Source: a virus
IMG/VR virus record: IMGVR_UViG_3300047095_000830
Span: 1 to 24,475 of that record
DNA: 24,475 nt
Reading direction: 5' to 3' (one strand)
Under the pieces are notes generated by a model, which worked only from the letters and a program-made list of their open reading frames with translations, was not told the DNA's origin and made no database searches. Shown piece by piece: positions 1 to 6,481 of the stretch (positions are counted from its first letter, which is position 1; every line of letters starts with the position of its first letter). The translations under genes and the position numbers were made by a program.

Positions 1-44
1 GGATGAGGTGCGATACCAGTAGCCCGAAGCAAAGCCGAGCCCAG

Positions 45-79
45 AGCCCTGACTCCAGAACCCCTGTGGAGTCGGGGCT
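45..79. other. Strong stem-loop upstream of the helicase gene
   Basis: Positions 45-57 (AGCCCTGACTCCA) pair with 67-79 (TGGAGTCGGGGCT): 13 bp with a single T/G wobble and a 9-nt loop. No U-tract follows on the plus strand, and on the minus strand the U-run comes before the hairpin rather than after it, so this is not a standard intrinsic terminator. It may be an RNA end or processing structure for an upstream gene, or part of the leader region of the helicase gene. The reading frame is open through it, but the encoded peptide looks spurious. Confidence 0.6.
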
Positions 80-106
80 TCTGGCATTCTGGGGCTCTAA
101 AAAAAA

Positions 107-117
107 GTCTGTAATGT
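107..117 (+). promoter_or_regulatory. Candidate promoter core GTCTGTAATGT before helicase gene
   Basis: The 11-mer GTCTGTAATGT lies 60 bp before the helicase start, and the identical 11-mer is found again at 1691-1701, 33 bp before the next gene. TGTAAT resembles a -10 element, and TCTRTAAT matches the TCTATAAT seen before several leaderless genes further on. No convincing -35 box is visible. Promoter function is inferred from the repetition and position. Confidence 0.45.
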
Positions 118-176
118 CCTGCCGAAACCATTCCAAACTGGCTACGCTGAACCCAACCGATTCCACAGGAGGAAAT

Positions 177-1664
177 ATGAAAACCCAGTCAGATGCACTT
201 CAAGGCTTCATGTCAATTTTGAATGATGCACCAAGCAAGTTGAACTTCGCTGTTCAAGAAACTGCATTGCCATTGATGCCACATCAAGTTGAAGCAACCA
301 AGTTTGCATTGGAGCGTCAGCGAGTGTTGCTTGCGATGGAGATGGGAACAGGCAAGTCACCAACTGCTGTTGCGATTTCGCAATCAAGTGTTCAAGCAGG
401 AATGCGCCCAGTACTGATTGTTTGCCCACCGACAATGCGATTGCAATTCAAGCGTGAGTTCTCACGCTTCGCTCCGCAGTTGAGTGTGCATACCATCACG
501 GGTACTAACCCTGTGAAGCAGGGAATCAAGTCATTGCCAGATGTTGATGTACTCATCATGGGTGACACATCGGCAGATGGTTACAAGAATCTGTTGAAGG
601 GTCATGTGAAGGGAATCATCGTGGATGAATGCCAGCGCATCAAGGGTGGCAAGCGAGCAAAGCGTTCGCAAGCCGTGATTGATATTTCGCAATCAATTCC
701 ATTGTCTGGAATCCGAGTGATGATGTCGGGAACGCCACTCATCAATCGCCCAATGGAATTGTTGTCGGTCATCAATGGTCTGGAGCAACAAGGTGCATTT
801 GAAGGTGGCATTCGTGGATACATGGCTCGTTATGCACCACGCATTGACAACTATGGCACTCGTGGAGCGCAACGCTTGAACGAATTGCACGATGTTCTCG
901 TGGGCTCATTCATGCTTCGCATGAAGCGTTCCGATGTTCTGGAATTGCCGAACAAGGGTCGTATGGAAGTTGCGATGGAGATGGAGGAGAAGTACGAGAA
1001 GTTGTATCGCTATGCCGAAGCAAATCTCTACGAGTGGATTCGCATCACCAAAGGTCAGGAGAAGGCGAACAATGTTGAGCGAGCAGAAGCATTGATTCGC
1101 ATCAATGAACTTCGCAAGTTGTCAGCACTTGGCAAGGTGAATGGCGTTGTTGCTTATGTGCGTGAACTTCTGGACAACGATGAGCAAGTGTTCATCACTT
1201 GTGCATTCAAAGAGGAGGCGAAGCGTTACATGGATGCATTCGCAGATGTGAATGCAGTACAAGTTGTTGGGGGCATGAATGACTCAGCGAAGATGGCAAG
1301 TGTTGATGCATTCCAGAACGGAACAGCACGAGTGTTGGTTGGCAACATCATTGCATCGGGAACTGGACTCACACTCACATCAGCACGACATCATGTGAGC
1401 GCATCGTTGCCTTGGACATCAGCAGACCTTCTGCAATGCGAAGACCGTTTGCAGAGAATCGGACAGAAGCGTGATGTCGTTTCGCACATCATGTTGAGTG
1501 CGATTGAGGAGCATTCAACGATTGATGAGCGCATGATTCAAATCATCATGATGAAGAACCGAATCTTGTCCAGCGTTCTGGATGGCGAGGCAGATGACCT
1601 GCTGGATGATGAGCGCAAAGCCGTTGCCATGTTGGTTCTGGAGTCCTACGGATGGGAGGGCTAA
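177..1664 (+). CDS. SNF2-type superfamily 2 helicase/ATPase
   Basis: A 495-aa DNA-dependent ATPase of the SNF2/RapA type (superfamily 2), expected to translocate on or remodel DNA in phage replication, recombination or repair. Visible motifs in order: Walker A MGTGKS (residues 56-61), motif II DECQ (150-153, a variant of DEAH), motif III SGTP (184-187), and motif VI QCEDRLQRIGQ (420-430), the hallmark SNF2 arginine-finger block. The preceding GNIIASGTGL stretch is motif V. The open frame extends to base 3, but I chose 177 because AGGAGG (167-172) sits 4 bp upstream and the earlier 58 residues have low-complexity, non-conserved character and span a strong RNA hairpin. The length is short for cellular SNF2 proteins but typical of compact phage forms (SMARCAL1-like core). 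It is followed 69 bp later by a zinc-binding protein, probably functionally linked. Confidence 0.93.
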   Translation: MKTQSDALQGFMSILNDAPSKLNFAVQETALPLMPHQVEATKFALERQRVLLAMEMGTGKSPTAVAISQSSVQAGMRPVLIVCPPTMRLQFKREFSRFAPQLSVHTITGTNPVKQGIKSLPDVDVLIMGDTSADGYKNLLKGHVKGIIVDECQRIKGGKRAKRSQAVIDISQSIPLSGIRVMMSGTPLINRPMELLSVINGLEQQGAFEGGIRGYMARYAPRIDNYGTRGAQRLNELHDVLVGSFMLRMKRSDVLELPNKGRMEVAMEMEEKYEKLYRYAEANLYEWIRITKGQEKANNVERAEALIRINELRKLSALGKVNGVVAYVRELLDNDEQVFITCAFKEEAKRYMDAFADVNAVQVVGGMNDSAKMASVDAFQNGTARVLVGNIIASGTGLTLTSARHHVSASLPWTSADLLQCEDRLQRIGQKRDVVSHIMLSAIEEHSTIDERMIQIIMMKNRILSSVLDGEADDLLDDERKAVAMLVLESYGWEG

Positions 1665-1690
1665 TACCCAGCACCACATTCGCCCCAAAT

Positions 1691-1701
1691 GTCTGTAATG
1701 T
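1691..1701 (+). promoter_or_regulatory. Second copy of GTCTGTAATGT motif
   Basis: An exact copy of the 11-mer at 107-117, in the 69-bp gap between the helicase gene and the next gene. It suggests the second gene has its own promoter rather than depending only on read-through from the helicase gene. TGTAAT would be the -10 element, giving a short leader that carries the AGGAGG at 1723-1728. Confidence 0.45.
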
Positions 1702-1733
1702 TCAAGTAACCCAAACGACCAGAGGAGGTCACC

Positions 1734-2552
1734 ATGTCAGTATCCACCGAACCAATCACTCCAGCGCAGATGAAGTTCCTGCTCACACTCATGTCACAGC
1801 GAGCATCGTTGTTCGGCATTGAGCCAACGATTGAATCTGCGAAGTCGTGGATTGAATCCAAGAATGCAAATATCACCAAGTCACAGGCGAGCAAATTGAT
1901 TTCAGAATTGAAGGACAAGCCTGTTGATGTCATCTCACCAAAGAATGCTGAAGTGTCATTCTCATTTGATTGCTCACACATTGTTGATGCAGGCACAACT
2001 GGTATGACACGCATCATTGAAAACAAGTATGCGAAGTCATGCGAACTCTGCGGACATGATGTCGCTTACATGAGTGGACTCGCCGTGTTGAGCAATGGTG
2101 GTTGGTCTACTTGGCATCACAAGGGTGAGTGCATTGAGCCTGCGAAGCCTTCATCAATTCTTGCGAAGCGTGTTGAGAAGTTCATCGCTGAAGCGTGTGC
2201 AGATTTGGATGGTGATGCTTACTTCGCATTGCCATCGCACACGGGCAACAACGATTTGGATTTCTATGGATTCGTGCAGAGCAGGCGGAAGTCGGGAACG
2301 ATTTATGTTCTGAAGCGAATCATTGGTGGAGCATTCAGCCACGAGGACACCAGCAATTCGCCAGTCATGTCACTCACCGAAGCGAAGCGTGTGATGGATG
2401 CGATTGAAGCAATGGACTCAGCCCAATGGGATGAAGCCCAGATGCAATTCGCCCAGAATCTCGGCAGGTGCTTCCATTGCAATCGCATCCTGACCGATGA
2501 TGAATCACGCAAGCGTGGCATGGGTGCGAAGTGTGCGGAGGGTGGATACTGA
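1734..2552 (+). CDS. Zinc-binding protein with C-terminal DUF6011-like motif
   Basis: A 272-aa protein in three parts. The N-terminus (about 8-60) is a helical segment beginning TPAQMKFLLTLMSQR, followed by a short helix-turn-helix-like stretch (SAKSWIESKNANITKSQASKLISEL). The middle has C103-x2-C106 and C133 with nearby histidines, a possible zinc site. The C-terminus has C246-x2-C249 and C267 in a CxxC...L-D-S...G-x-G-x-C pattern, which I recognise from DUF6011 proteins of phages. The start is set by AGGAGG at 1723-1728, 5 bp upstream. It lies directly behind the SNF2 gene and ends 19 bp before a terminator, so the two probably form the end of a replication or repair unit. Biochemical role unknown; nucleic-acid binding is inference. 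Confidence 0.85.
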   Translation: MSVSTEPITPAQMKFLLTLMSQRASLFGIEPTIESAKSWIESKNANITKSQASKLISELKDKPVDVISPKNAEVSFSFDCSHIVDAGTTGMTRIIENKYAKSCELCGHDVAYMSGLAVLSNGGWSTWHHKGECIEPAKPSSILAKRVEKFIAEACADLDGDAYFALPSHTGNNDLDFYGFVQSRRKSGTIYVLKRIIGGAFSHEDTSNSPVMSLTEAKRVMDAIEAMDSAQWDEAQMQFAQNLGRCFHCNRILTDDESRKRGMGAKCAEGGY

Positions 2553-2571
2553 GTCAATCGCTCTGCACGAG

Positions 2572-2607
2572 CCCCGATACCCAGATGAGTGGGTATCGGG
2601 GTTTTTT
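2572..2607 (+). terminator. Rho-independent terminator
   Basis: A perfect 12-bp stem, CCCCGATACCCA (2572-2583) with TGGGTATCGGGG (2590-2601), a 6-nt loop (GATGAG) and six T residues (2602-2607). This is a textbook intrinsic terminator for the plus strand, ending the helicase/DUF6011 unit. Confidence 0.95.
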
Positions 2608-2711
2608 GCATTTATGCCCAGATTTACAGGCGATATGAGCCCTTCTAAGCCTCTGGAATGAATGCAGATGGATGATGAGTAAGCGAAACTTCGCGTAAAC
2701 ACTCGTGACAG

Positions 2712-3062
2712 GTGCATTCCGATGTCATGCGAATTGAGCCCAATTTCATTGATGATTTCATCTCGCCGCTAAAGCCGATTTCGCCCAGGCTCTTTACATC
2801 CAGATACCGAAGAATGCTCGTACATCGCATGGACACATACACGGAACAGCAACGCCACGATGCCCAGATGGTGCTCGTGAGTCTCGCCAGATACGCCACA
2901 CGCATTGCACAATTCGCCCCAAGCGAACCCATTGAGCATCTCCTCATCATGGAGGGAATACAGGAGCATCTGGAGTCGCTGGAGTACGCACTAGGAATGC
3001 GTGAGCGTGTTCTGGAGTCGGTAACGCTCAATGGTGAACCAGTAGCGGTCTGGAGCGTGTAG
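2712..3062 (+). CDS. Possible small helical protein, unknown
   Basis: A 116-codon frame starting at GTG 2712 (an ATG start at 2727 is also possible). I do not recognise it. The C-terminal half (about 40-100) reads as amphipathic helices (MDTYTEQQRHDAQMVL, then LLIMEGIQEHLESLEYAL), which argues for real coding. Against it: no good SD or -10 box at the start, it follows a terminator, and a long minus-strand frame overlaps (2645-3031), though that one is Ser/Arg/Cys-rich and less protein-like. A 14-bp direct repeat, AGGAGCATCTGGAG, lies in its 3' part (2962-2975) and just behind its stop (3061-3074). Treat as tentative. Confidence 0.45.
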   Translation: MHSDVMRIEPNFIDDFISPLKPISPRLFTSRYRRMLVHRMDTYTEQQRHDAQMVLVSLARYATRIAQFAPSEPIEHLLIMEGIQEHLESLEYALGMRERVLESVTLNGEPVAVWSV

Positions 3063-3350
3063 GAGCATCTGGAGCGTTCTGGTGCTGTGCCAGCGAATAG
3101 TTGCTACCAGCAGGCGTGACATGGGGTAAAGCCTCCACCTAGTCCCCGATACCGATTCATGCCCCAGCCATAGACCCAGAAGTAGGCATGGATTGCCCAT
3201 CCAGAGCCTCGTAGAGCGATGCAGACGGGGTAGTGCTGTATCTGGGCTATTCCAGCCTCCCAGACGCTCCTAGAGCCTCCTATTGCGTGGTTGAGTGTTG
3301 CTCCATACCCAGTAAGGATTCGCCCAAACACTAAACCATCTGGCATAACC

Positions 3351-3367
3351 CTCTACTGTAGGTAGAG
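3351..3367. repeat. Short hairpin CTCTAC/GTAGAG
   Basis: A perfect 6-bp stem, CTCTAC (3351-3356) and GTAGAG (3362-3367), with loop TGTAG. It has no adjacent U-tract, so it is not a clear terminator. Confidence 0.5.
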
Positions 3368-3425
3368 ACTATGGGGTATACACGGTGGATGAACCCTCTA
3401 GTAGTGGTTGAGGCTTGGGCAAACT

Positions 3426-3454
3426 CTAACCCTAACTCTCTAGTTGAGGGTTAG
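3426..3454. repeat. Inverted repeat with CTAACCCTAACT arms
   Basis: CTAACCCTAACT (3426-3437) pairs with AGTTGAGGGTTAG (3442-3454), with one bulged G and a CTCT loop. It is the strongest secondary structure in the convergent region. The arm GTTGAGGGTT recurs at 3476-3485, so this is a repeated element as well as a palindrome. Confidence 0.6.
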
Positions 3455-3539
3455 ACCCCCCACCCTTAAGTGAAGGTTGAGGGTTGTGAGGGGTGGAGCC
3501 CCCATTAGCCAATAACCACCCACCCACTAGATAGACCCA

Positions 3540-3555
3540 CCCCAAAAAATTGGGG
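3540..3555. repeat. Inverted repeat CCCCAA-AAAA-TTGGGG
   Basis: A perfect 6-bp palindrome with a four-A loop, 54 bp beyond the stop of the minus-strand block. It may contribute to transcript ends on the minus strand, although no T-run follows it in that direction. Confidence 0.5.
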
Positions 3556-3570
3556 GTACACACCCATTTT

Positions 3571-3616
3571 CGCCCTAAATAGACCTAAATTTCGCTCTAA
3601 ATTTGGCTCTAACTCT
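3571..3616. repeat. Imperfect 12-bp tandem repeats (CTAAAT units)
   Basis: Four consecutive units: CGCCCTAAATAG, ACCTAAATTT, CGCTCTAAATTT and GGCTCTAACTCT. The last unit overlaps the stop codon of the GNAT-like gene (stop at 3609-3611 on the minus strand). Iteron-like in form but short and degenerate. Confidence 0.55.
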
Positions 3617-3965
3617 CTGATGACCATCCATCAACGTCATCTGTGAGTCTTGGTACATGCCCACCAACGGCTTTTGCCCAAGCGTCACCTGCTTTAGTGC
3701 GTTGTGACGAGTGTACTGGTGGTGTAATTCCCCTAGTTTCAGCCTCTTCATGCGCTGTATCCCACATTGAGGTGGCAATACCCCTTCTGCGAGCGCTTTC
3801 ACCTACGTGAAGGTGTGATATTTCACCATCTTCAGAGTTCCATACCAGTCGGCCCACTTGCCCAGAGTCTGCAACAGCAGTGATTTCGTGTTCAGGAGTA
3901 AACGAAGGGTGTGACATCAGCCTGTAATTGAACTGTAAGTTACTTAAATTCTCATGTGCAGCCAT
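3609..3965 (-). CDS. GNAT-family N-acetyltransferase-like protein with QF tag
   Basis: A 118-aa protein predicted to transfer an acetyl group from acetyl-CoA to an unknown substrate. Residues 48-75 form the GNAT core: a beta strand with ISHLHV, then R59-R-R-G-I-A64, matching the Q/R-x-x-G-x-G/A acetyl-CoA pyrophosphate loop, then an alpha helix. The C-terminal HSSQRTKAGDAWAKAVGG stretch is the kind of ending I know from small phage GNATs. It is shorter than a typical GNAT (about 150 aa), so the N-terminal strands are reduced. The protein starts MAAHENLSNLQF, the Gln-Phe tag shared with its neighbours. Its ATG overlaps the upstream stop (TAATG), so translation is probably coupled. It is the last gene of the minus-strand block. 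Confidence 0.85.
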   Translation of the reverse strand: MAAHENLSNLQFNYRLMSHPSFTPEHEITAVADSGQVGRLVWNSEDGEISHLHVGESARRRGIATSMWDTAHEEAETRGITPPVHSSQRTKAGDAWAKAVGGHVPRLTDDVDGWSSES

Positions 3966-4432
3966 TATTTAGCCTTAAATGGTGGTTTACCACCGACCAT
4001 AGTAGACATAGCGTTTACACCAATTTCATGCCCATAGTCCCCACCTTGAGAGAAATGCTGGAATTGTATTCCTAGGTGTTTTACGTGGTTTCCTACAAAT
4101 TTTGAAGGAATAACATAGGAAGTTGAGCCTTTATCTTCATATCTGTTTGTGTATGGGTAGATTCGTTTCTGATTCAACTCAGGTACGTCATTTGGACCAT
4201 GTGTAAAGCCATCACCTGGGTCATCCCACGTCTTACGGGAAGTTGGGGCATTATCAGAGATTTCATATTTATGGATTTTATAAGTTGGTTCATCTTGTCC
4301 ACCAGCGCCAGCATTTTCTATTTCACCGTCTATGCGGTCATATGCAGCAGACATAGTACCTGTATGGAAAGGGTTACCATAAACATGAGGTGGTTCATCA
4401 CTAAACGTGCCGTGATAGACGATTTTACCCAT
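3965..4432 (-). CDS. ADP-ribosyltransferase-like protein (HGT motif)
   Basis: A 155-aa protein beginning MGKIVYHGT, with H7-G8-T9 on the first strand. This is followed by a second block (GNPFHTGTMSAAYDR) and a strand TYKIHKYEI, an arrangement typical of small phage ART-fold proteins. If active it would attach ADP-ribose from NAD+ to a host target; the third catalytic position is not obvious, so activity is unproven. Unlike its neighbours it lacks the Gln-Phe tag and starts almost directly with the catalytic strand. Both ends overlap neighbours in TAATG junctions (start at 4432 on the stop of the 54-aa gene, stop at 3965 on the GNAT start), giving tight translational coupling. Confidence 0.72.
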   Translation of the reverse strand: MGKIVYHGTFSDEPPHVYGNPFHTGTMSAAYDRIDGEIENAGAGGQDEPTYKIHKYEISDNAPTSRKTWDDPGDGFTHGPNDVPELNQKRIYPYTNRYEDKGSTSYVIPSKFVGNHVKHLGIQFQHFSQGGDYGHEIGVNAMSTMVGGKPPFKAK

Positions 4433-4596
4433 TATTTCTTCCTTTTGGCTTGTTTGGCTTTATGCTTTTCTAGCAAGTAAGCAGGGTCACGCTTGGTAAA
4501 ACCTGCTGCTTTGTGTATTTCCTCACGTGCGACAGGCTCACCCTCTACCCATACATAGTCGTTGAACTGACCACCTAGGTTGTTTTGGGCTGGCAT
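4432..4596 (-). CDS. Tagged 54-aa small protein
   Basis: A 54-aa protein starting MPAQNNLGGQF, the Gln-Phe tag, followed by an acidic stretch (VWVEGEPVAREE) and a strongly basic end (LEKHKAKQAKRKK). Both ends fit the operon exactly: its ATG overlaps the stop of the upstream ART-like gene (TAATG at 4596) and its own stop overlaps the ATG of the next one (4432). That organisation, plus the shared tag, makes it a real gene despite its size. No function known. It could be a carrier or adaptor that consists of the tag and a charged tail only. Confidence 0.8.
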   Translation of the reverse strand: MPAQNNLGGQFNDYVWVEGEPVAREEIHKAAGFTKRDPAYLLEKHKAKQAKRKK

Positions 4597-5039
4597 TAGG
4601 AACCAAATTTCTTACTCATGTAGTTTTGGTAAACATCACGCTCTTCTTCGGTATCTACTTGACCTGTTGTCAAAGCCTTGGCAGGGAATGAGCCAGTTAC
4701 ACGAGCACCACGAGCATGGCGAGTACCCGAAACAACGGTATCCCTGCTTGCTTTCTCTAATAATGGTCTTCCAATTGGCTCTACTACGTGAATGTAGCCA
4801 GATGGGTGCTCACTTTTGTTTTCGTAATCTTCCTTAGTCCACGTGTACTGTAGAGCAGTTATTGGGTTTGGAGCCATGTAAACACGGTCTGGGTTGTACC
4901 CAGGGTGGGTTTTTCGTTGATGTTCCATGTGTTCTGGGGTGCTTACCTTGCTTGCAGGGATAACCTCGGAGCCTGTGGGAATGCGTGTAGGCGAACCATG
5001 CAAGAACTGCTGAGGGTGGAGTGAGTCTTTAGCAGCCAT
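4596..5039 (-). CDS. Arr-like ADP-ribosyltransferase-fold protein with QF tag
   Basis: A 147-aa protein. After the tag MAAKDSLHPQQF comes LHGSP (H14-G15-S16), then DRVYMAPNPITALQYTW and a strand with HVVEPIGRP, closely following the rifampin ADP-ribosyltransferase (Arr) pattern of HGT, a VYxTxxxxxA strand-helix, and VxEPxG. The G-T-R-H-A-R-G-A-R-V segment near residue 110 fits the last Arr strand. In Arr this fold binds NAD+ and modifies a small molecule; here the target is unknown and may be a host protein or nucleic acid. It has S where Arr has T in HGT. The start overlaps the stop of the ParB-like gene (TAATG at 5039), and the stop overlaps the start of the 54-aa gene. Confidence 0.8.
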   Translation of the reverse strand: MAAKDSLHPQQFLHGSPTRIPTGSEVIPASKVSTPEHMEHQRKTHPGYNPDRVYMAPNPITALQYTWTKEDYENKSEHPSGYIHVVEPIGRPLLEKASRDTVVSGTRHARGARVTGSFPAKALTTGQVDTEEERDVYQNYMSKKFGS

Positions 5040-5341
5040 TATTTACCCTTATCCACATCTCTGATAGGTATTTGGTCAATCCCTAGGTCACGGGCAACGA
5101 TGGCCCTGTGATGCCCATCAATTAGCAAATTACGCTTAAGAGACACATCTAATGGTGTTTTAATACCTTCAGTTTTGATGGAGTCATGTAACGACTGATA
5201 GCGCTCGGTATCATCTTGAAAGATATTTTCAGCATCTAAATCCCCTATGGTGTACTCATTCCCAGAAGGGTCATCAAAGTGCATGTCGTTAGAAACCAAC
5301 CCACGCAACTGCTCCTGGTTAATGTGTTCGTGGGCTGGCAT
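5039..5341 (-). CDS. ParB/sulfiredoxin-fold protein (first of three)
   Basis: A 100-aa single-domain protein. The core is a helix (YQSLHDSIKTEGIKTPLDV), then LLIDGHHRAIVARDLG with D-G-H-H-R at 75-79, the phosphate-binding motif of the ParB/Srx fold, and an IPIRDVD strand. Such domains bind or cleave DNA or use NTPs; which one applies here is unknown. The N-terminus MPAHEHINQEQL is a divergent version of the tag (QL instead of QF). The start has TATAAT (5348-5353) with 6 bp between hexamer and ATG, so the mRNA is probably leaderless. It is the first of five cistrons chained by TAATG overlaps. Confidence 0.85.
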   Translation of the reverse strand: MPAHEHINQEQLRGLVSNDMHFDDPSGNEYTIGDLDAENIFQDDTERYQSLHDSIKTEGIKTPLDVSLKRNLLIDGHHRAIVARDLGIDQIPIRDVDKGK

Positions 5342-5347
5342 TAACTA

Positions 5348-5353
5348 ATTATA
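5348..5353 (-). promoter_or_regulatory. -10 box TATAAT, leaderless start at 5341
   Basis: The minus strand reads TCTATAATTAGTTAATG: a perfect -10 hexamer, 6 bp, then the ATG. With transcription normally starting about 7 bp after the hexamer, the mRNA should begin at or next to the ATG. No SD is present. Confidence 0.75.
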
Positions 5354-5384
5354 GATGGTAAAAAATTTGCCGTTGAAAGGGCGA

Positions 5385-6101
5385 TTATCCCTCTTTATGC
5401 ATTCCATAATCTCGCCATACATATTTATCTGGCTCTGTAGGTGCAATGTTTGAAGGGTCTAGGGAGTATCTGTTTATTGTTCTTTGAACATCACGCAAAT
5501 CCATTTGTTTAGAGGTTAACCCACGTTCTGGCAATTGTTCAGCCATGATGTTAGGGTTTTTAAGAAATTGTTGTAAATGTTTTTCTGTTGTCTTAAGATT
5601 GTTGTCATACGTCTTAAATCTGTCTTTAATGTGTTCACCACTGTGGTGAATACCCTCATCTATGACATGAATAGGCATATCAGGGTCAATTGCATGGGCA
5701 GCAGCAATTCTGTGATGCCCTTCGGTCAAAAGCACTTGGTCTGGCTTACTAGGGTTTCTCATAGCCCAAACAGCGTTTGACTTATCTAGACCATGTTTTT
5801 GAATATGTCGGTATAAGGAATCTGGCTCTCCCCATTTTGCTCTTTGGTATTTAATGTCTAGTAGGTGAGGAGAATGCTTATATTGCACAAAATCACGGTT
5901 ATCAAAGTCCTGACTAGTTTGCTTTTCCCAGTCAGTACGTGCCATCTTGCCTTCTGTGATATTGCGAGGTTGTTCAGCCGTAACCATTTCTAAAGCGTCA
6001 GATGCAGAAATAACCTCAGTTGCCATCCACTTTTTGATGGGTACTCCAGAACTCTTTTGAGATGGGGTTGCTTTATGAAACTGATTAGGGTTAAGAGCCA
6101 T
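5385..6101 (-). CDS. ParB/sulfiredoxin-fold protein (second), 238 aa
   Basis: Starts MALNPNQF, a short form of the tag, then about 60 residues of linker. The ParB-like core lies at about 85-150: LDIKYQRAKW, a helix with LYRHIQKHGLDKS, VLLTEGHHRIAAAHAI with E-G-H-H-R at 127-131, and a strand MPIHVID. The C-terminal third (about 150-238) is helical and charged with no motif I know; it ends with a DxxDYGMHKEG-like tail. The role is unknown; DNA nicking, NTP hydrolysis or a modified Srx-type reaction are all possible for this fold. It has its own -10 box (6108-6113), 6 bp from the ATG, and lies 15 bp after the ART-like gene. Confidence 0.83.
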   Translation of the reverse strand: MALNPNQFHKATPSQKSSGVPIKKWMATEVISASDALEMVTAEQPRNITEGKMARTDWEKQTSQDFDNRDFVQYKHSPHLLDIKYQRAKWGEPDSLYRHIQKHGLDKSNAVWAMRNPSKPDQVLLTEGHHRIAAAHAIDPDMPIHVIDEGIHHSGEHIKDRFKTYDNNLKTTEKHLQQFLKNPNIMAEQLPERGLTSKQMDLRDVQRTINRYSLDPSNIAPTEPDKYVWRDYGMHKEG

Positions 6102-6107
6102 TTACCA

Positions 6108-6113
6108 AGTATA
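6108..6113 (-). promoter_or_regulatory. -10 box TATACT, leaderless start at 6101
   Basis: The minus strand reads TCTATACTTGGTAAATG: TATACT, 6 bp, ATG. It shares the TCTATA lead-in with the boxes at 5348, 7242 and 10588. Confidence 0.72.
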
Positions 6114-6115
6114 GA

Positions 6116-6481
6116 TTATTCGTCAGGTAGCACTCTGCGTACTACACGAAGACCTTTTGCACGAATACCAGCAGGGTGTCTTGGGTCTGTCATTGCTTCC
6201 CCTACAGGTTCTACCTGAAACACATGAGGTTTATAGTTTTCGTATTCAGCAGCATTTGGGTGGTCACCATCAGCATTCCATTCGGCGTACCCACGGGCGG
6301 AGTCTAACTTTGATGTGGCATGAGCCCAATGTTTTGCTTCAGGGTATTCTCTTGGGTCATGGTGTGGTTCTGCACCAACTTCTATTCCTGGCTTAATGAT
6401 GTCACCTGCTTTGATGTGACCATAACGAAAAGTAGTCCCATGAAAGAATTGCTTACCACTTAAACTTTCATGTGCTGCCAT
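6116..6481 (-). CDS. Arr-like ADP-ribosyltransferase-fold protein with QF tag
   Basis: A 121-aa protein. The tag MAAHESLSGKQF runs straight into FHGTTFRYGHIKAGDIIKPG, a very clear Arr-type opening (H14-G15-T16, then a K-A-G-D-x-I-x-P-G turn). The middle has WAHATSKLDSARGYAEW (strand-helix), then HVFQVEPVGEAMTDP, and the end is GLRVVRRVL, matching the order of the rifampin ADP-ribosyltransferase family at nearly its full short length. It is expected to use NAD+; the substrate is not predictable. The first 14 bp overlap the end of the upstream ParB-like gene in another frame. No -10 box is seen at this start, so translation is probably coupled; a GAAAG at 6491-6495 on the minus strand is a weak SD. 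Confidence 0.85.
   Translation of the reverse strand: MAAHESLSGKQFFHGTTFRYGHIKAGDIIKPGIEVGAEPHHDPREYPEAKHWAHATSKLDSARGYAEWNADGDHPNAAEYENYKPHVFQVEPVGEAMTDPRHPAGIRAKGLRVVRRVLPDE

Larger units (their letters stand above)
3063..3608. other. Convergent non-coding region rich in hairpins and repeats
   Basis: About 550 bp between the end of the plus-strand block and the end of the minus-strand block, with no convincing gene. It contains a hairpin at 3351-3367, a telomere-like hairpin at 3426-3454, three copies of a GTTGAGG core (near 3407, 3443 and 3476, two extended to GTTGAGGGTT), a run of GG/GGG/GGGG blocks near 3475-3500, an inverted repeat at 3540-3555, and imperfect 12-bp tandem repeats at 3571-3616. 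Its composition, with many CTAG, TAGAG and CCCA words, differs from the neighbouring genes. It could hold bidirectional termination signals, an origin of replication or a packaging site; none can be chosen from sequence alone. Confidence 0.6.

Noticed and set aside
3-176. Longer helicase N-terminus starting at base 3
   Set aside because: The frame is open, but a strong hairpin and promoter-like 11-mer lie in it, the peptide is not conserved-looking, and AGGAGG stands before the ATG at 177.
2645-3031. Minus-strand ORF of 128 codons
   Set aside because: It is Ser/Arg/Cys/Met-rich with no fold-like pattern and opposes a more protein-like plus-strand frame.
3104-3346. Minus-strand ORF of 80 codons in the convergent region
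   Set aside because: It is Gly/Trp-rich and not fully implausible, but it has no SD, no -10 box at the usual 6 bp, and no recognisable motif. I left the region as non-coding.
4596-6481. MuF-type polymorphic toxin
   Set aside because: The ART and ParB-like domains are typical of MuF toxin tips, but no portal-associated MuF domain or long polymorphic protein is present in the window.
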